From contig NZ_QFYS01000001.1 in NCBI RefSeq assembly GCF_003254525.1, positions 186,001 through 250,000 of the forward strand: a stretch of DNA of 64,000 bases, read 5' to 3'. Position 1 is the first letter of the stretch. Every line of letters begins with the position of its first letter. The notes beneath the pieces are model-generated. The model saw nothing but the letters and a program-made list of their open reading frames with translations. It searched no databases and was not told the origin of the DNA. The position numbers and the translations under genes are program-made. The stretch comes from Phenylobacterium kunshanense (GTDB taxonomy: Bacteria; Pseudomonadota; Alphaproteobacteria; Caulobacterales; Caulobacteraceae). Below are positions 1 through 7,388 of this stretch, piece by piece.

Positions 1-1
1 G

Positions 2-247
2 CCCTATGACCGTTACGGTCGCTATCGTCGCCGCTACGCCCGCCGCTACTGGCGGCACAGTCCCTACTGGGCCTGGCGGACGGCGATCGTCACCGGCGCG
101 GTGGCGCTCGGTTTTTGGATCGCCTCGGAATATTCCGGGCTGAGCGACGTCGAGGGGATCTTCCGGCTCGTCGCGATCATCCTCACGTGCGTGTCGGGCG
201 GACACGCGGTGGCGGCCCTCTTCGCCACGACGTTCCGCGGGAAATGA
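2..247 (+). CDS. Small membrane protein, 5' end cut by window
   Basis: The open frame enters from the left edge, so the start lies outside. The visible 81 residues begin with a stretch very rich in Tyr and Arg, followed by two hydrophobic segments (around residues 25-41 and 54-74) and a short basic end. I do not recognise a family. Its stop codon overlaps the next start as ATGA, so it is probably translated together with the sigma factor that follows, much as a DUF6249-like membrane protein precedes the second sigma factor further on. Confidence 0.6.
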   Translation, partial: PYDRYGRYRRRYARRYWRHSPYWAWRTAIVTGAVALGFWIASEYSGLSDVEGIFRLVAIILTCVSGGHAVAALFATTFRGK

Positions 248-783
248 GCCCGCACGCGACCGACGACGCGCTGGTGGCGGCCGCCCGCGCCGGATCGTCG
301 GTCGCCTTCGCGCGACTGGTCGACCGCCATCAGCAGCCGTTGCGGGCCTTCCTGCGCCGCACCTGTGGTGACTGGTCGCTCGCCGACGATCTGGCGCAGG
401 AGACCTTCCTCACCGCCTGGTCCCGGCTCGGAAGCCTGAAGTCGGGCGCATCGGTTCGGGCCTGGCTCTGTGGGATCGGCTATCGCAAACATCTCACTGC
501 GGCCCGAACCCGAGGCCGGAACCGGGTCAGGGAGGCGGCCTGGCTGGCCGAGAGGCCGCCATCGATCGCGCCGATGAGTGACGAGCGGATGACCCTGGAG
601 ACGGTGATGGCGGACTTGCCGCTTGATCAGAGAGCCTGTGTCGCCCTCTGTTTGGCTGCGGACTTCAGCCACGCGGAAGCGGCGGAGACGCTTGGGCTGC
701 CGCTCGGCACGGTGAAATCCCATGTGACTCGGGGCCGTGCGCGCTTGTTGGAAGCGCTGGGAGACGACAATGACGGACGCTGA
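244..783 (+). CDS. ECF-type RNA polymerase sigma factor (module 1)
   Basis: A 179-residue sigma-70 family protein of the extracytoplasmic-function type, which would direct RNA polymerase to a small regulon. Region 2 lies around residues 20-85, with the DDLAQETFLTAW motif that contacts core polymerase and the -10 element. Region 4 lies around residues 120-172 and carries a helix-turn-helix ending in LPLGTVKSHVTRGRARL. There is no region 1 or 3 and no fused C-terminal domain. The ATG at 244 is chosen because it overlaps the previous stop (ATGA) and gives a normal ECF length; an upstream in-frame start would add 43 residues unlike the family. The last 14 bases overlap the next gene, a probable regulator. 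Confidence 0.88.
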   Translation: MSPHATDDALVAAARAGSSVAFARLVDRHQQPLRAFLRRTCGDWSLADDLAQETFLTAWSRLGSLKSGASVRAWLCGIGYRKHLTAARTRGRNRVREAAWLAERPPSIAPMSDERMTLETVMADLPLDQRACVALCLAADFSHAEAAETLGLPLGTVKSHVTRGRARLLEALGDDNDGR

Positions 784-1078
784 CGAGCGCCTGAGGACGC
801 TGTTCGCTGAAGACGCGCCCCCGGAGCGGGACCTGTTCTTCTCGGCCGAGGTGATGTCGGCGCTGGCGAGACGTCGGTTCCTGGAGAACCTCGCATACCT
901 GGCCGGTCTCGCATTGCTCGGCGGCGTGGCGCTCTGGGGCGCCTGGCCGATGATCGCGCCGCTGCTTAGCGTCGCATCGCCCGCTCTGGCGCCTGTAGCG
1001 GCCGCGCTGACGCTTGCTGCGGTGGCTGTGACGATGCTGGGCCGCCCCGTGGCCGCGATGCTCGGACTGGAATCATGA
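770..1078 (+). CDS. Small membrane protein, possible anti-sigma factor (module 1)
   Basis: A 102-residue protein. The N-terminal cytoplasmic part (residues 1-40) includes RLRTLFAEDAPPERD, followed by two hydrophobic segments (about 45-65 and 70-95). Overlap with the upstream sigma gene and the one-soluble-domain-plus-membrane layout suggest an anti-sigma role, but the zinc-binding HxxxCxxC motif of ZAS anti-sigma factors is absent, so this is inference. It is a paralogue of the protein at 2170-2544: both share an RLxxLFAE N-terminus and sit directly after an ECF sigma factor. ATG at 770 is the first start that makes sense of that similarity. Confidence 0.6.
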   Translation: MTDADERLRTLFAEDAPPERDLFFSAEVMSALARRRFLENLAYLAGLALLGGVALWGAWPMIAPLLSVASPALAPVAAALTLAAVAVTMLGRPVAAMLGLES

Positions 1079-1180
1079 CCAAGGTTTCATGGCGGAACCT
1101 GCATCCGTCGGCGGGCCGTCAGGTCTCTTTCCATCAGAGACGGGCGATATCCGCCCCCTGAACCTGGAGAGGAGAACCCC

Positions 1181-1567
1181 ATGGACGGTGGAATTCTGGT
1201 CCCCATCGCCTTCTTCGCGATGATCACGGCGATCGTCATCGTGCCCCGCTATTTCAAGAGTCAGGAACGCCAGAAGATGGCTGAGACCTTGAGGGCCGCC
1301 ATCGAACGCGGCGAGCCGTTGCCGACCGAGGTCATCGAGGCGATGTCCAGCAATGTCCGCAGCCCGAGCCTGCCGCCGTCGCCTCAGCGCGACCTTCGGA
1401 CCGGCATCGTCTGGCTCGCCATCGGCGTGGGCTTGGGGGCCCTCGGCCTGGCGATCAGCTTCGAGGAGCCGGACGCCCTGTTCGTGTTCCTGGGCCTCGG
1501 CGCCCTGCCGGTGTTCATTGGCCTGGCCTTCGTGGCCCTCGGCCTCCTCAACAAGCCGAAGTCCTGA
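1181..1567 (+). CDS. DUF6249-like membrane protein
   Basis: A 128-residue protein with an N-terminal membrane segment (residues 5-22), a charged middle containing KSQERQKMAETLRAAIERGE, and two C-terminal hydrophobic segments (about 70-90 and 97-123). This layout matches small inner-membrane proteins of the DUF6249 type, often found beside sigma-factor genes. A GGAGAGGAG ribosome site sits just before the ATG. It lies 25 bases before the second sigma factor and is probably in its operon. Function is unknown; a sensor or accessory role for the sigma system would be a guess. Confidence 0.65.
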   Translation: MDGGILVPIAFFAMITAIVIVPRYFKSQERQKMAETLRAAIERGEPLPTEVIEAMSSNVRSPSLPPSPQRDLRTGIVWLAIGVGLGALGLAISFEEPDALFVFLGLGALPVFIGLAFVALGLLNKPKS

Positions 1568-1592
1568 GGCGCCTGGGCGGGGGATCAAGCCC

Positions 1593-2177
1593 ATGGCGGG
1601 CGCCACACAATCAAGTTTCGCCAGTCTGCACGACGTGGAGCTCTGCTCCTTCGCGGCGGCCGGCGAGCGACTAGCCTTCGGAGAGCTGGTGCGCCGGCAC
1701 GGCTCGGCCATTCGACACCTGTTGCGCCGGATGGGGGCGCAGCCGGCCGAGGCCGACGACGTCGCGCAGGACGCCCTCCTGGCGGCCTTCGAACGGATCA
1801 CGGAGTTTCGCGGCGAGGGCACCTTCGCCGGCTGGGTGAAGCGGATCGCCGCGCGCCAGTATTTGCGGCGACTGCAGCGGGAGAAGCGCCTGTCCGCCTT
1901 CGCCGCCGAGCAGCCGGAGACGGAGGAGGGCGCCGCCGACGGCGACGCCGAGCATCGCATCGACCTGGACGAGGCGCTCAAGACGCTGTCGCCGGCGGAG
2001 CGGCTCTGCGTGTCGATGTGCTACGGGGCGGGCCTATCGCACGGCGAGGCCGCGGACGCCTTGAATCTGCCGCTTGGAACGGTCAAGTCGCATGTCAAAC
2101 GTGGTCTGGATAAGCTCAGAACGCGCATGGCGCCTGCGGGCGGCGCGGCTCTTGAAGGGAGGCGGGGCAATGTCTGA
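1593..2177 (+). CDS. ECF-type RNA polymerase sigma factor (module 2)
   Basis: A 194-residue ECF sigma factor. Region 2 (about residues 20-90) has the EADDVAQDALLAAFERI motif. Region 4 (about 130-180) has a helix-turn-helix with LPLGTVKSHVKRGLDKL, very like module 1. An acidic linker rich in Glu and Asp joins the two. The ATG at 1593 gives the usual length; the frame stays open far upstream, but that part is the shadow of the DUF6249-like gene. It overlaps the next gene by 8 bases. Two ECF factors this close, each with a similar partner, suggest an old tandem duplication. Confidence 0.87.
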   Translation: MAGATQSSFASLHDVELCSFAAAGERLAFGELVRRHGSAIRHLLRRMGAQPAEADDVAQDALLAAFERITEFRGEGTFAGWVKRIAARQYLRRLQREKRLSAFAAEQPETEEGAADGDAEHRIDLDEALKTLSPAERLCVSMCYGAGLSHGEAADALNLPLGTVKSHVKRGLDKLRTRMAPAGGAALEGRRGNV

Positions 2178-2544
2178 GGTCGATTTCGAACGTCGCCTCG
2201 AACGCCTCTTCGCCGAGGCGCCGGAGATGCCGGATGCTCAGGCGTTCGCCGAGCGGGTCGAACGTCGCCTGGATCGGGGCTGGACCGCGCGGCGGTGGCT
2301 GATCGGGGCCGCTGGCCTCGCCGGTGGTGTGATCGGAGCCAGCCAACTCCTGATGGCGAATGTCTTCCAGCGCGCCGAGGCGGCGGAACAGTCCGCCCGC
2401 GTGATCGGCCAGGGCCTCGCAAGGGTCACGCCGACCAACGACATGGTGTCGGCGCTTTCGGGCGGCTATGGGCTGTGGGTGGCCGGCGCCCTGGCCGTGG
2501 TGACCATGGGCTTCGTGCTGTCGAGGCTGATCGAGGAGTTCTAG
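2170..2544 (+). CDS. Small membrane protein, possible anti-sigma factor (module 2)
   Basis: A 124-residue protein: soluble N-terminus ([17 protein letters not shown]), then hydrophobic segments at about 43-60 and 95-117. It is the counterpart of the protein at 770-1078 and likewise overlaps its sigma factor (8 bases), which suggests translational coupling in fixed ratio, as expected for a sigma/anti-sigma pair. No zinc-binding anti-sigma motif is visible, so the role is inferred from position and topology only. The stop is one base before the panB start, so panB may be read through from this operon. Confidence 0.62.
   Translation: MSEVDFERRLERLFAEAPEMPDAQAFAERVERRLDRGWTARRWLIGAAGLAGGVIGASQLLMANVFQRAEAAEQSARVIGQGLARVTPTNDMVSALSGGYGLWVAGALAVVTMGFVLSRLIEEF
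2533..2538 (+). promoter_or_regulatory. Ribosome binding site that fixes the TTG start of panB
   Basis: GAGGAG lies 7 bases before the TTG at 2546. It sits inside the end of the preceding gene and is the only good ribosome site near the conserved panB N-terminus. Confidence 0.6.
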
Positions 2545-2545
2545 T

Positions 2546-3373
2546 TTGTCCAGCCACCGTCAGGAGACCGTCCGTCGCCTCGCCGCGCCGGACATTGCTG
2601 CGCGCAAAGGCGGCGTCCCGATTGTCTGCCTGACGGCCTACACCGCGCCGATGGCCGAACTGCTGGACGAACACTGCGACCTGCTGCTGGTCGGCGACAG
2701 CGTGGGCATGGTGGTCCACGGCCTGCCCAACACGGTCGGGGTCACGCTGGACATGATGATCCTGCACGGCCAGGCGGTCATGCGGGGGGCTCGCCGCGCC
2801 ATGGTGGTCGTGGATCTGCCGTTCGGATCCTACGAGGGGTCCCCGGAGGTGGCCTATGCCAACGCCGCTCGGGTGATGAAGGAGACCGGCTGCAGCGCTG
2901 TGAAGGTCGAGGCTGGTCCGGCTGTCGCGGAAAATATCGAATACATGGTCAAGCGCGGCATCCCCGTCATGGGCCACGTCGGTCTGAGGCCCCAAGCGGT
3001 GATGGTGGAGGGCGGCTTCAAGGCCAAGGGTAAGGCCGACCACGAACGCCGCCGGATCCTGGAAGAGGCACGGGCGGCCGAGGAGGCCGGCGCCTTCGCC
3101 ATCGTGGTCGAAGGCGTGGCCGAGGGATTGGCCCGCGAGATCACTGAGGCCGTGAGTGCGCCGACTATCGGCATCGGCGCCTCCGCGGGGTGCGACGGCC
3201 AGATCCTTGTCACGGATGACATGCTGGGCCTGTTCGACTGGACCCCCAAGTTCGTCCGGCGCTACGGCGATATCCGCGGAGAAATCGCCAAGGCTGTCGC
3301 GGCCTATGCCGACGACGTACGTGAGCGGCGCTTCCCCGGGCCTGCCGAAATCTACTTCGCCAAGGCTGGTTAG
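2546..3373 (+). CDS. panB: 3-methyl-2-oxobutanoate hydroxymethyltransferase
   Basis: PanB transfers a hydroxymethyl group from methylene-tetrahydrofolate to 2-oxoisovalerate, giving ketopantoate, the first committed step of pantothenate and CoA synthesis in the cytoplasm. The 275 residues are the normal family length and form a TIM barrel. Visible signatures are [13 protein letters not shown] (metal-binding Asp), [11 protein letters not shown], the KVEAG metal ligand, GHVGLRPQ and the IVVEGV catalytic Glu region. TTG start with a well-placed GAGGAG. It follows the second ECF module by one base, but no link in function is evident. Confidence 0.95.
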   Translation: MSSHRQETVRRLAAPDIAARKGGVPIVCLTAYTAPMAELLDEHCDLLLVGDSVGMVVHGLPNTVGVTLDMMILHGQAVMRGARRAMVVVDLPFGSYEGSPEVAYANAARVMKETGCSAVKVEAGPAVAENIEYMVKRGIPVMGHVGLRPQAVMVEGGFKAKGKADHERRRILEEARAAEEAGAFAIVVEGVAEGLAREITEAVSAPTIGIGASAGCDGQILVTDDMLGLFDWTPKFVRRYGDIRGEIAKAVAAYADDVRERRFPGPAEIYFAKAG

Positions 3374-3447
3374 GACCCCAGGCGACGCCTGAGCCGGCGC
3401 ATGATCGCCGCTGCCGCATTCGATCCCTTGCATTGCGCAGCATGCAT

Positions 3448-3466
3448 GATAATGCGAGGCGTTCTT
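3448..3466 (+). promoter_or_regulatory. Candidate Fur-like operator
   Basis: GATAATGCGAGGCGTTCTT matches the classical 19-base Fur box at about 12 positions, with a perfect left half (GATAATG). It is 15 bases before the ATG of an operon of a type often linked to iron uptake. The right half is degenerate and alphaproteobacterial iron regulators vary, so this is only a candidate. Confidence 0.35.
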
Positions 3467-3481
3467 AATTAAGCCGGATCG

Positions 3482-4171
3482 ATGGCTCAGCCTCCCTTGA
3501 GTTCTACCGCTGCTCCCGACGTCGCCGCGCCCGCGGCCGCCGAACGTCTTCGCGCGAAGAAGCGCGCTCAGGCGCGCGCGACGCTGCTCCGCCAGACCCT
3601 GCGATGGCACTGGATCAGCGCGGCCATCTGCCTCGTCGGCATGTTCCTGTTCGCGGTGACGGGCATCACCCTGAACCACGCGGGGCAGATCCCGGCGACG
3701 CCCAAGACCATCGCGCGCGAGGGCGTACTGCCTGAAGGACTGCGTGCGGAACTGCGCCGGGTCGAGGCGCGGAGCGGGCAACTCCCCCCCGCCACCCGCG
3801 ACTGGCTGCGCAAAGAAATGAAGATCCGCGTGCCGGACGACGGCGTGGAGTGGGCCCCTGGCGAGGCCTATGTCGCTTTGCCGGGCCCAGGCTCGGACGG
3901 AGGCGTCACCATCGACACGGCCACGGGCGACGTGGCCTTCGAGCAGACCCGTCGGGGCGCGGTCGCCTATCTGAACGACCTGCACAAGGGCCGGAACACC
4001 GGTCCGGCCTGGGCGTGGTTCATCGACATCTTCGCGGTGGCCTGCGTCGTGTTCTGCCTCACCGGCCTCGTCCTGCTGCAACTGCATTCCAAGGCGCGGC
4101 CATCGACCTGGCCGCTCGTCGGCGCGGGCCTACTCATTCCGCTTCTGCTGGCGATTTTCCTGATTCATTGA
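3482..4171 (+). CDS. PepSY-associated TM helix protein
   Basis: A 229-residue inner-membrane protein. After a 38-residue Ala/Arg-rich cytoplasmic start comes a first membrane helix (WISAAICLVGMFLFAVTGI, about 42-62) and the typical GITLNHAG junction. A periplasmic domain of roughly 120 residues follows, then two C-terminal helices (about 180-202 and 210-229) after a conserved LNDLHKGRNTGPAWAWFID stretch. This is the layout of small PepSY-TM proteins, thought to take part in electron transfer linked to ferric-siderophore or flavin chemistry. First gene of a four-gene operon with DUF2271, DUF4198 and ApbE genes. Confidence 0.8.
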   Translation: MAQPPLSSTAAPDVAAPAAAERLRAKKRAQARATLLRQTLRWHWISAAICLVGMFLFAVTGITLNHAGQIPATPKTIAREGVLPEGLRAELRRVEARSGQLPPATRDWLRKEMKIRVPDDGVEWAPGEAYVALPGPGSDGGVTIDTATGDVAFEQTRRGAVAYLNDLHKGRNTGPAWAWFIDIFAVACVVFCLTGLVLLQLHSKARPSTWPLVGAGLLIPLLLAIFLIH

Positions 4172-4179
4172 GGATGTAG

Positions 4180-4704
4180 ATGCGTATCCTGAAGTTCTCC
4201 GGTCTCGCTCTCGCCGCCAGTGGCGCGGCCGCCTCGCCCACGGTCGGCCAGGCCGCCGACCTGACGGTTTCCGTTGAGATCCCGAAGCTGAACGTGGCCG
4301 AATACCACCGGCCCTATGTCGCGCTCTGGATCGAAAAGCCGGACCAGACCGCGGTCCGGACGCTTGCCGTCTGGTACGACACCAAGCTGAAGGCGAACGA
4401 GGGCGCGACCTGGCTGAAGGACATGCGCACCTGGTGGCGTCGCGCCGGCCGCAGTCTCAACCTCCCCGCGGATGGCGTGAGCGGACCGACCAAGGCGCCA
4501 GGCCGCCACGTGGTGAGCTTCAGCGGCGGCCAACTCGCGGGACTTGCCCCTGGCGACTACGCGCTGTCCGTCGAGGCCGCGCGCGAAGTCGGCGGGCGAG
4601 AGGTCCTGCGCGTTCCGTTCTCGTGGCCGCCGCGCGGCGCCAAGACCGCCACCGCGACCGGCTCGACCGAGCTCGGCGCCGTCTCCGTCACCGTGAAGCC
4701 CTGA
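4180..4704 (+). CDS. DUF2271 periplasmic protein
   Basis: A 174-residue protein with a signal peptide (cleavage likely after VGQA, about residue 26). The mature part fits the DUF2271 family: VEIPKLNVAEYHRPYVALWIE, VRTLAVWYDTK, WLKDMRTWWR and a closing strand-rich section ending ELGAVSVTVKP. DUF2271 proteins are periplasmic, are commonly encoded between PepSY-TM and ApbE genes, and have no established reaction. It starts 8 bases after the previous stop with an AGGA ribosome site, so co-expression is likely. Confidence 0.82.
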   Translation: MRILKFSGLALAASGAAASPTVGQAADLTVSVEIPKLNVAEYHRPYVALWIEKPDQTAVRTLAVWYDTKLKANEGATWLKDMRTWWRRAGRSLNLPADGVSGPTKAPGRHVVSFSGGQLAGLAPGDYALSVEAAREVGGREVLRVPFSWPPRGAKTATATGSTELGAVSVTVKP

Positions 4705-4721
4705 TCCTGGGAGCTGTGTCC

Positions 4722-5531
4722 ATGTCATCTGCCCTCCGCATCGCCGCTGTCGCTGCACTGCTCTCCTTGGCCGCCGCGCCTGCCGCCCAGGCCCACCGGG
4801 CCTGGCTCCTGCCTGGTTCGACCGTCCTGTCCGGCGCTGAGCCTTGGGTGACTGTCGACGGCGCGATCTCGAACACCCTGTTCTACGCCGACCATCAGCC
4901 GATGCGACTGGATGGGCTGAAGGCGATCGGACCGGATGGAACCGAGGTTCCGCTGCAGAATGCGTCCACCGGCAAGTACCGCAGCACCTTCGACGTGAAG
5001 CTGGCGCAGCCCGGCACCTACAAGATCGTCACGGCGACCGACATGACCATGGCCTCGTACAAGATCGGCGGCGAGACCAAGCGCTGGCGCGGCGCGGCCG
5101 CCGACGTCGCCACGGCGATTCCGAAGGACGCGACCGACGTCCAGGTTTCCCGCAACGTCCGCCGCATCGAGACGTTCGTGACCTCCGGCGCGCCCTCGAC
5201 CGGGGCCCTGAAGCCGACGGGGAAGGGGCTTGAGCTGGAGCCGATAACTCATCCGAACGACCTCGTGGCCAGCGAGAAGGGGCGGTTCAGACTGCTTCTG
5301 GACGGCAAGCCGGCGGCTGGGGTCGAGGTCGAGGTCGTGCTGGGCGGCGTTCGCTATCGCGCCAAGGGGCCCGAGTTGAAGATCATGACAGGCGGCGACG
5401 GGGTGTTCGAGGTCGCCTGGCCCGAGGCGGGGATGTACTGGATCGAGGCCGGCGTGCGCGGAGCGCCCAACGGCTCGGCGCCGGCTCAGAACGCCGCGTA
5501 CATCGCGACCGTCGAGGTCCTCCCGGACTGA
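4722..5531 (+). CDS. DUF4198 periplasmic protein
   Basis: A 269-residue exported protein. The signal peptide (SALRIAAVAALLSLAAAP) ends at AQA and exposes the characteristic HRAWLLPG N-terminus of DUF4198, a family of periplasmic beta-rich proteins found next to TonB-dependent receptors and metal uptake genes; the N-terminal His may bind metal. A second beta domain (about residues 175-265) contains GKPAAGVEVEVVLGG and WPEAGMYWIEA, which resembles an immunoglobulin-like fold. The start at 4722 is chosen because it begins the signal peptide; the frame is open further upstream only as a shadow. It is 17 bases behind the DUF2271 gene and 2 bases before the ApbE gene. Confidence 0.82.
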   Translation: MSSALRIAAVAALLSLAAAPAAQAHRAWLLPGSTVLSGAEPWVTVDGAISNTLFYADHQPMRLDGLKAIGPDGTEVPLQNASTGKYRSTFDVKLAQPGTYKIVTATDMTMASYKIGGETKRWRGAAADVATAIPKDATDVQVSRNVRRIETFVTSGAPSTGALKPTGKGLELEPITHPNDLVASEKGRFRLLLDGKPAAGVEVEVVLGGVRYRAKGPELKIMTGGDGVFEVAWPEAGMYWIEAGVRGAPNGSAPAQNAAYIATVEVLPD

Positions 5532-5533
5532 CT

Positions 5534-6529
5534 GTGCGTCGCGTTGCGATACCCACCACCCTGACGCCTGAGTCGACCCGGCCTCGGGAGGGACGCCGGG
5601 TGGCCCTCGAGGGACCCACCATGGGCGTCGCCTGGACCCTGCAGGCGCTGGTCCCGCCTGGGGTGTCGGACGCCGCGATCGCGACGGCCGTGCAGGCGTC
5701 CTGCGACAGCGTCGTGGCGGAAATGAGCACCTGGGAGCCGGCCAGCGATTTGTGCCGCTTCAACAGGGCGCCGGCCGGGACCTGGTCGCCTGCAGGCGCT
5801 CATCTGATGACGGTCTTGCGGGCGGCCGCCCAGGTGGCGGACGAAAGCGGAGGCGCTTTCGATCCCACGATCGGGGACCTGGTCGACGCGTGGGGCTTCG
5901 GTCCTCCGGGCCCTGTGGCGCGTCTGCCCGAACCGGAGGCCTCGCAATCACTCGCCAAGGCGACCTGGCGGTCCATCAAGCTGGACGAAGCGCTGGGCCT
6001 GATCCGCCAGCCCGGCGGCGTGCGCCTGGACCTGTGCGGGATAGCCAAGGGCTATGGCGTCGACCTCGCCGCCCAGGCTCTACGGGCGCTCGGGCTCCGC
6101 GACTTCCTGATCGAGATCGGCGGCGAACTGCGGGGCGAGGGCGTGAAGGGGGATGGTGAGCCCTGGTGGGTCGAAGTCGAGCGGCCGCCGGGCGCGTCGC
6201 TCCCCGAGGAGCCGCTGCTCGTGGCGCTGCATGGGTTGTCGATCGCCTCCTCCGGGGACTGGCGGCGCGCCTTCACGGCCGGAGGACGCAGCTACAGCCA
6301 CACGATCGATCCGCGGGCCGGGGCGCCGGTCGCGGGCGATATCGCGGCCGCCACGGTGATCCATGAGGACTGCATGATGGCCGACGCTTACTGCACGGCC
6401 TTGATCGCGTCGGCTGACGAGGCGGAATCATTCGCTTCACGGCATGATCTGGCGGCGCTGATCGTCCGCCGGGAGGCGCGCGGATTCCGCGAACATGCGA
6501 CGCCGGCGCTGGAACGGCTGCTGGCATAG
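5534..6529 (+). CDS. apbE: FAD:protein FMN transferase
   Basis: ApbE attaches FMN from FAD to Thr or Ser residues of target proteins, usually outside the cytoplasm. The 331 residues show the family signatures in order: GPTMGVAWTLQ (about 29-39), SGGAFDPTIGDLVDAWGFG, LDLCGIAKGYGVDLAA, FLIEIGGELRGEG, SIASSGDWRRAF, YSHTIDPRAGAPV and the metal-binding DCMMADAYCTALI near the end. The start is GTG. No signal peptide or lipobox is visible, although most ApbE proteins are exported, so its location is uncertain. Last gene of the PepSY-DUF2271-DUF4198 operon, which suggests it flavinylates a protein of that system. Confidence 0.9.
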   Translation: MRRVAIPTTLTPESTRPREGRRVALEGPTMGVAWTLQALVPPGVSDAAIATAVQASCDSVVAEMSTWEPASDLCRFNRAPAGTWSPAGAHLMTVLRAAAQVADESGGAFDPTIGDLVDAWGFGPPGPVARLPEPEASQSLAKATWRSIKLDEALGLIRQPGGVRLDLCGIAKGYGVDLAAQALRALGLRDFLIEIGGELRGEGVKGDGEPWWVEVERPPGASLPEEPLLVALHGLSIASSGDWRRAFTAGGRSYSHTIDPRAGAPVAGDIAAATVIHEDCMMADAYCTALIASADEAESFASRHDLAALIVRREARGFREHATPALERLLA

Positions 6530-6623
6530 CCCGATGACCGCGCGCCCAGGCTTGAGGCGGGCGGCCGGCCGCTATAGGTTCCGCTCGTTTCAGCGACTGG
6601 CGCGCGCCCGGAGTCCCCCTCAC

Positions 6624-7388
6624 GTGACGGATCTATTCGAAGAGGTCGAAGAGCAGCTTCGCTCCGACCGCTACAAGCAGCTCGCCCGCAAGCTGCTGCC
6701 GTGGATGCTGGGGATCGCCGCCGCCGCCCTGATCGCCACCCTGGGGTACTGGGGCTGGGACACCTATCGCACCAGCCAGACCGACAAGGCTTCCGAGCAG
6801 TACTCCGCCGCCATGGATGCGTTCACGTCCGGCGACCGGGCGAAGGCCAAGCAGCTCTGGACCGAGGTCTCCAAGTCGAACTCGGCCGCGTACAAGGCGC
6901 TGGCGCTGATGCACCTCGGCGCCGAGTTCGCCCAGACCAACCCGTCCGAAGCCGCCAAGCTCTACGATCAGGCGGCGGAGGCCGCGCCCGATCCGATGAT
7001 CGGCGACGCCGCCCGCCTCAAATCCGCCTTCGCGCTCCTCGACACCGCGTCGCTCAAGGATCTGGAGGGGCGTTTGAAGCCGCTGATGGAAGATGGCCGG
7101 CCGTACCGGGTGCAGGCGCGCGAGGCGCTCGCGTTCGCCAAGCTCAAGGCGGGGGACACCGCGGGCGCCCGGGGGGATTTCCTTCTGATTTCGCAGTCGC
7201 TCGACGCAGGGCAGGGTGCGCAGGCTCGCGCCCAGGCGGCGATCGGCCTGATCGACTCCGGCTCGGCCAAGGCCGTCCCGGGTGTCGTGCAGGCGGCCGC
7301 GTCGCTGCCCCCGCCCGGCCTTCTCCCGCCGGGCATGGAGGCCGCCCCCCAGACCGCCCCGCAAACGCAAGGCGTGGCCCCGCAATGA
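6624..7388 (+). CDS. YfgM-like TPR membrane protein
   Basis: A 254-residue protein with a short cytoplasmic N-terminus (TDLFEEVEEQLRSDRYKQLARK), one membrane helix (about residues 28-47) and a periplasmic tetratricopeptide-type domain, ending in a Pro/Ala/Gln-rich tail. It corresponds to the TPR_21/YfgM family, an ancillary SecYEG-associated chaperone partner in E. coli. The GTG start gives the family N-terminus; the frame is open upstream only because it overlaps the end of apbE. The stop overlaps the bamB start (ATGA). The order yfgM-bamB-der is the same as in E. coli, which supports the assignment. Confidence 0.85.
   Translation: MTDLFEEVEEQLRSDRYKQLARKLLPWMLGIAAAALIATLGYWGWDTYRTSQTDKASEQYSAAMDAFTSGDRAKAKQLWTEVSKSNSAAYKALALMHLGAEFAQTNPSEAAKLYDQAAEAAPDPMIGDAARLKSAFALLDTASLKDLEGRLKPLMEDGRPYRVQAREALAFAKLKAGDTAGARGDFLLISQSLDAGQGAQARAQAAIGLIDSGSAKAVPGVVQAAASLPPPGLLPPGMEAAPQTAPQTQGVAPQ

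Noticed and set aside
3379-3391. CAGGCG-A-CGCCTG palindrome after panB as a terminator
   Set aside because: A one-base loop cannot form a proper hairpin and no U-tract follows.
2426-4087. Minus-strand open frame of 553 codons across panB and the PepSY gene
   Set aside because: It spans two real plus-strand genes and an intergenic region and has shadow-like composition.
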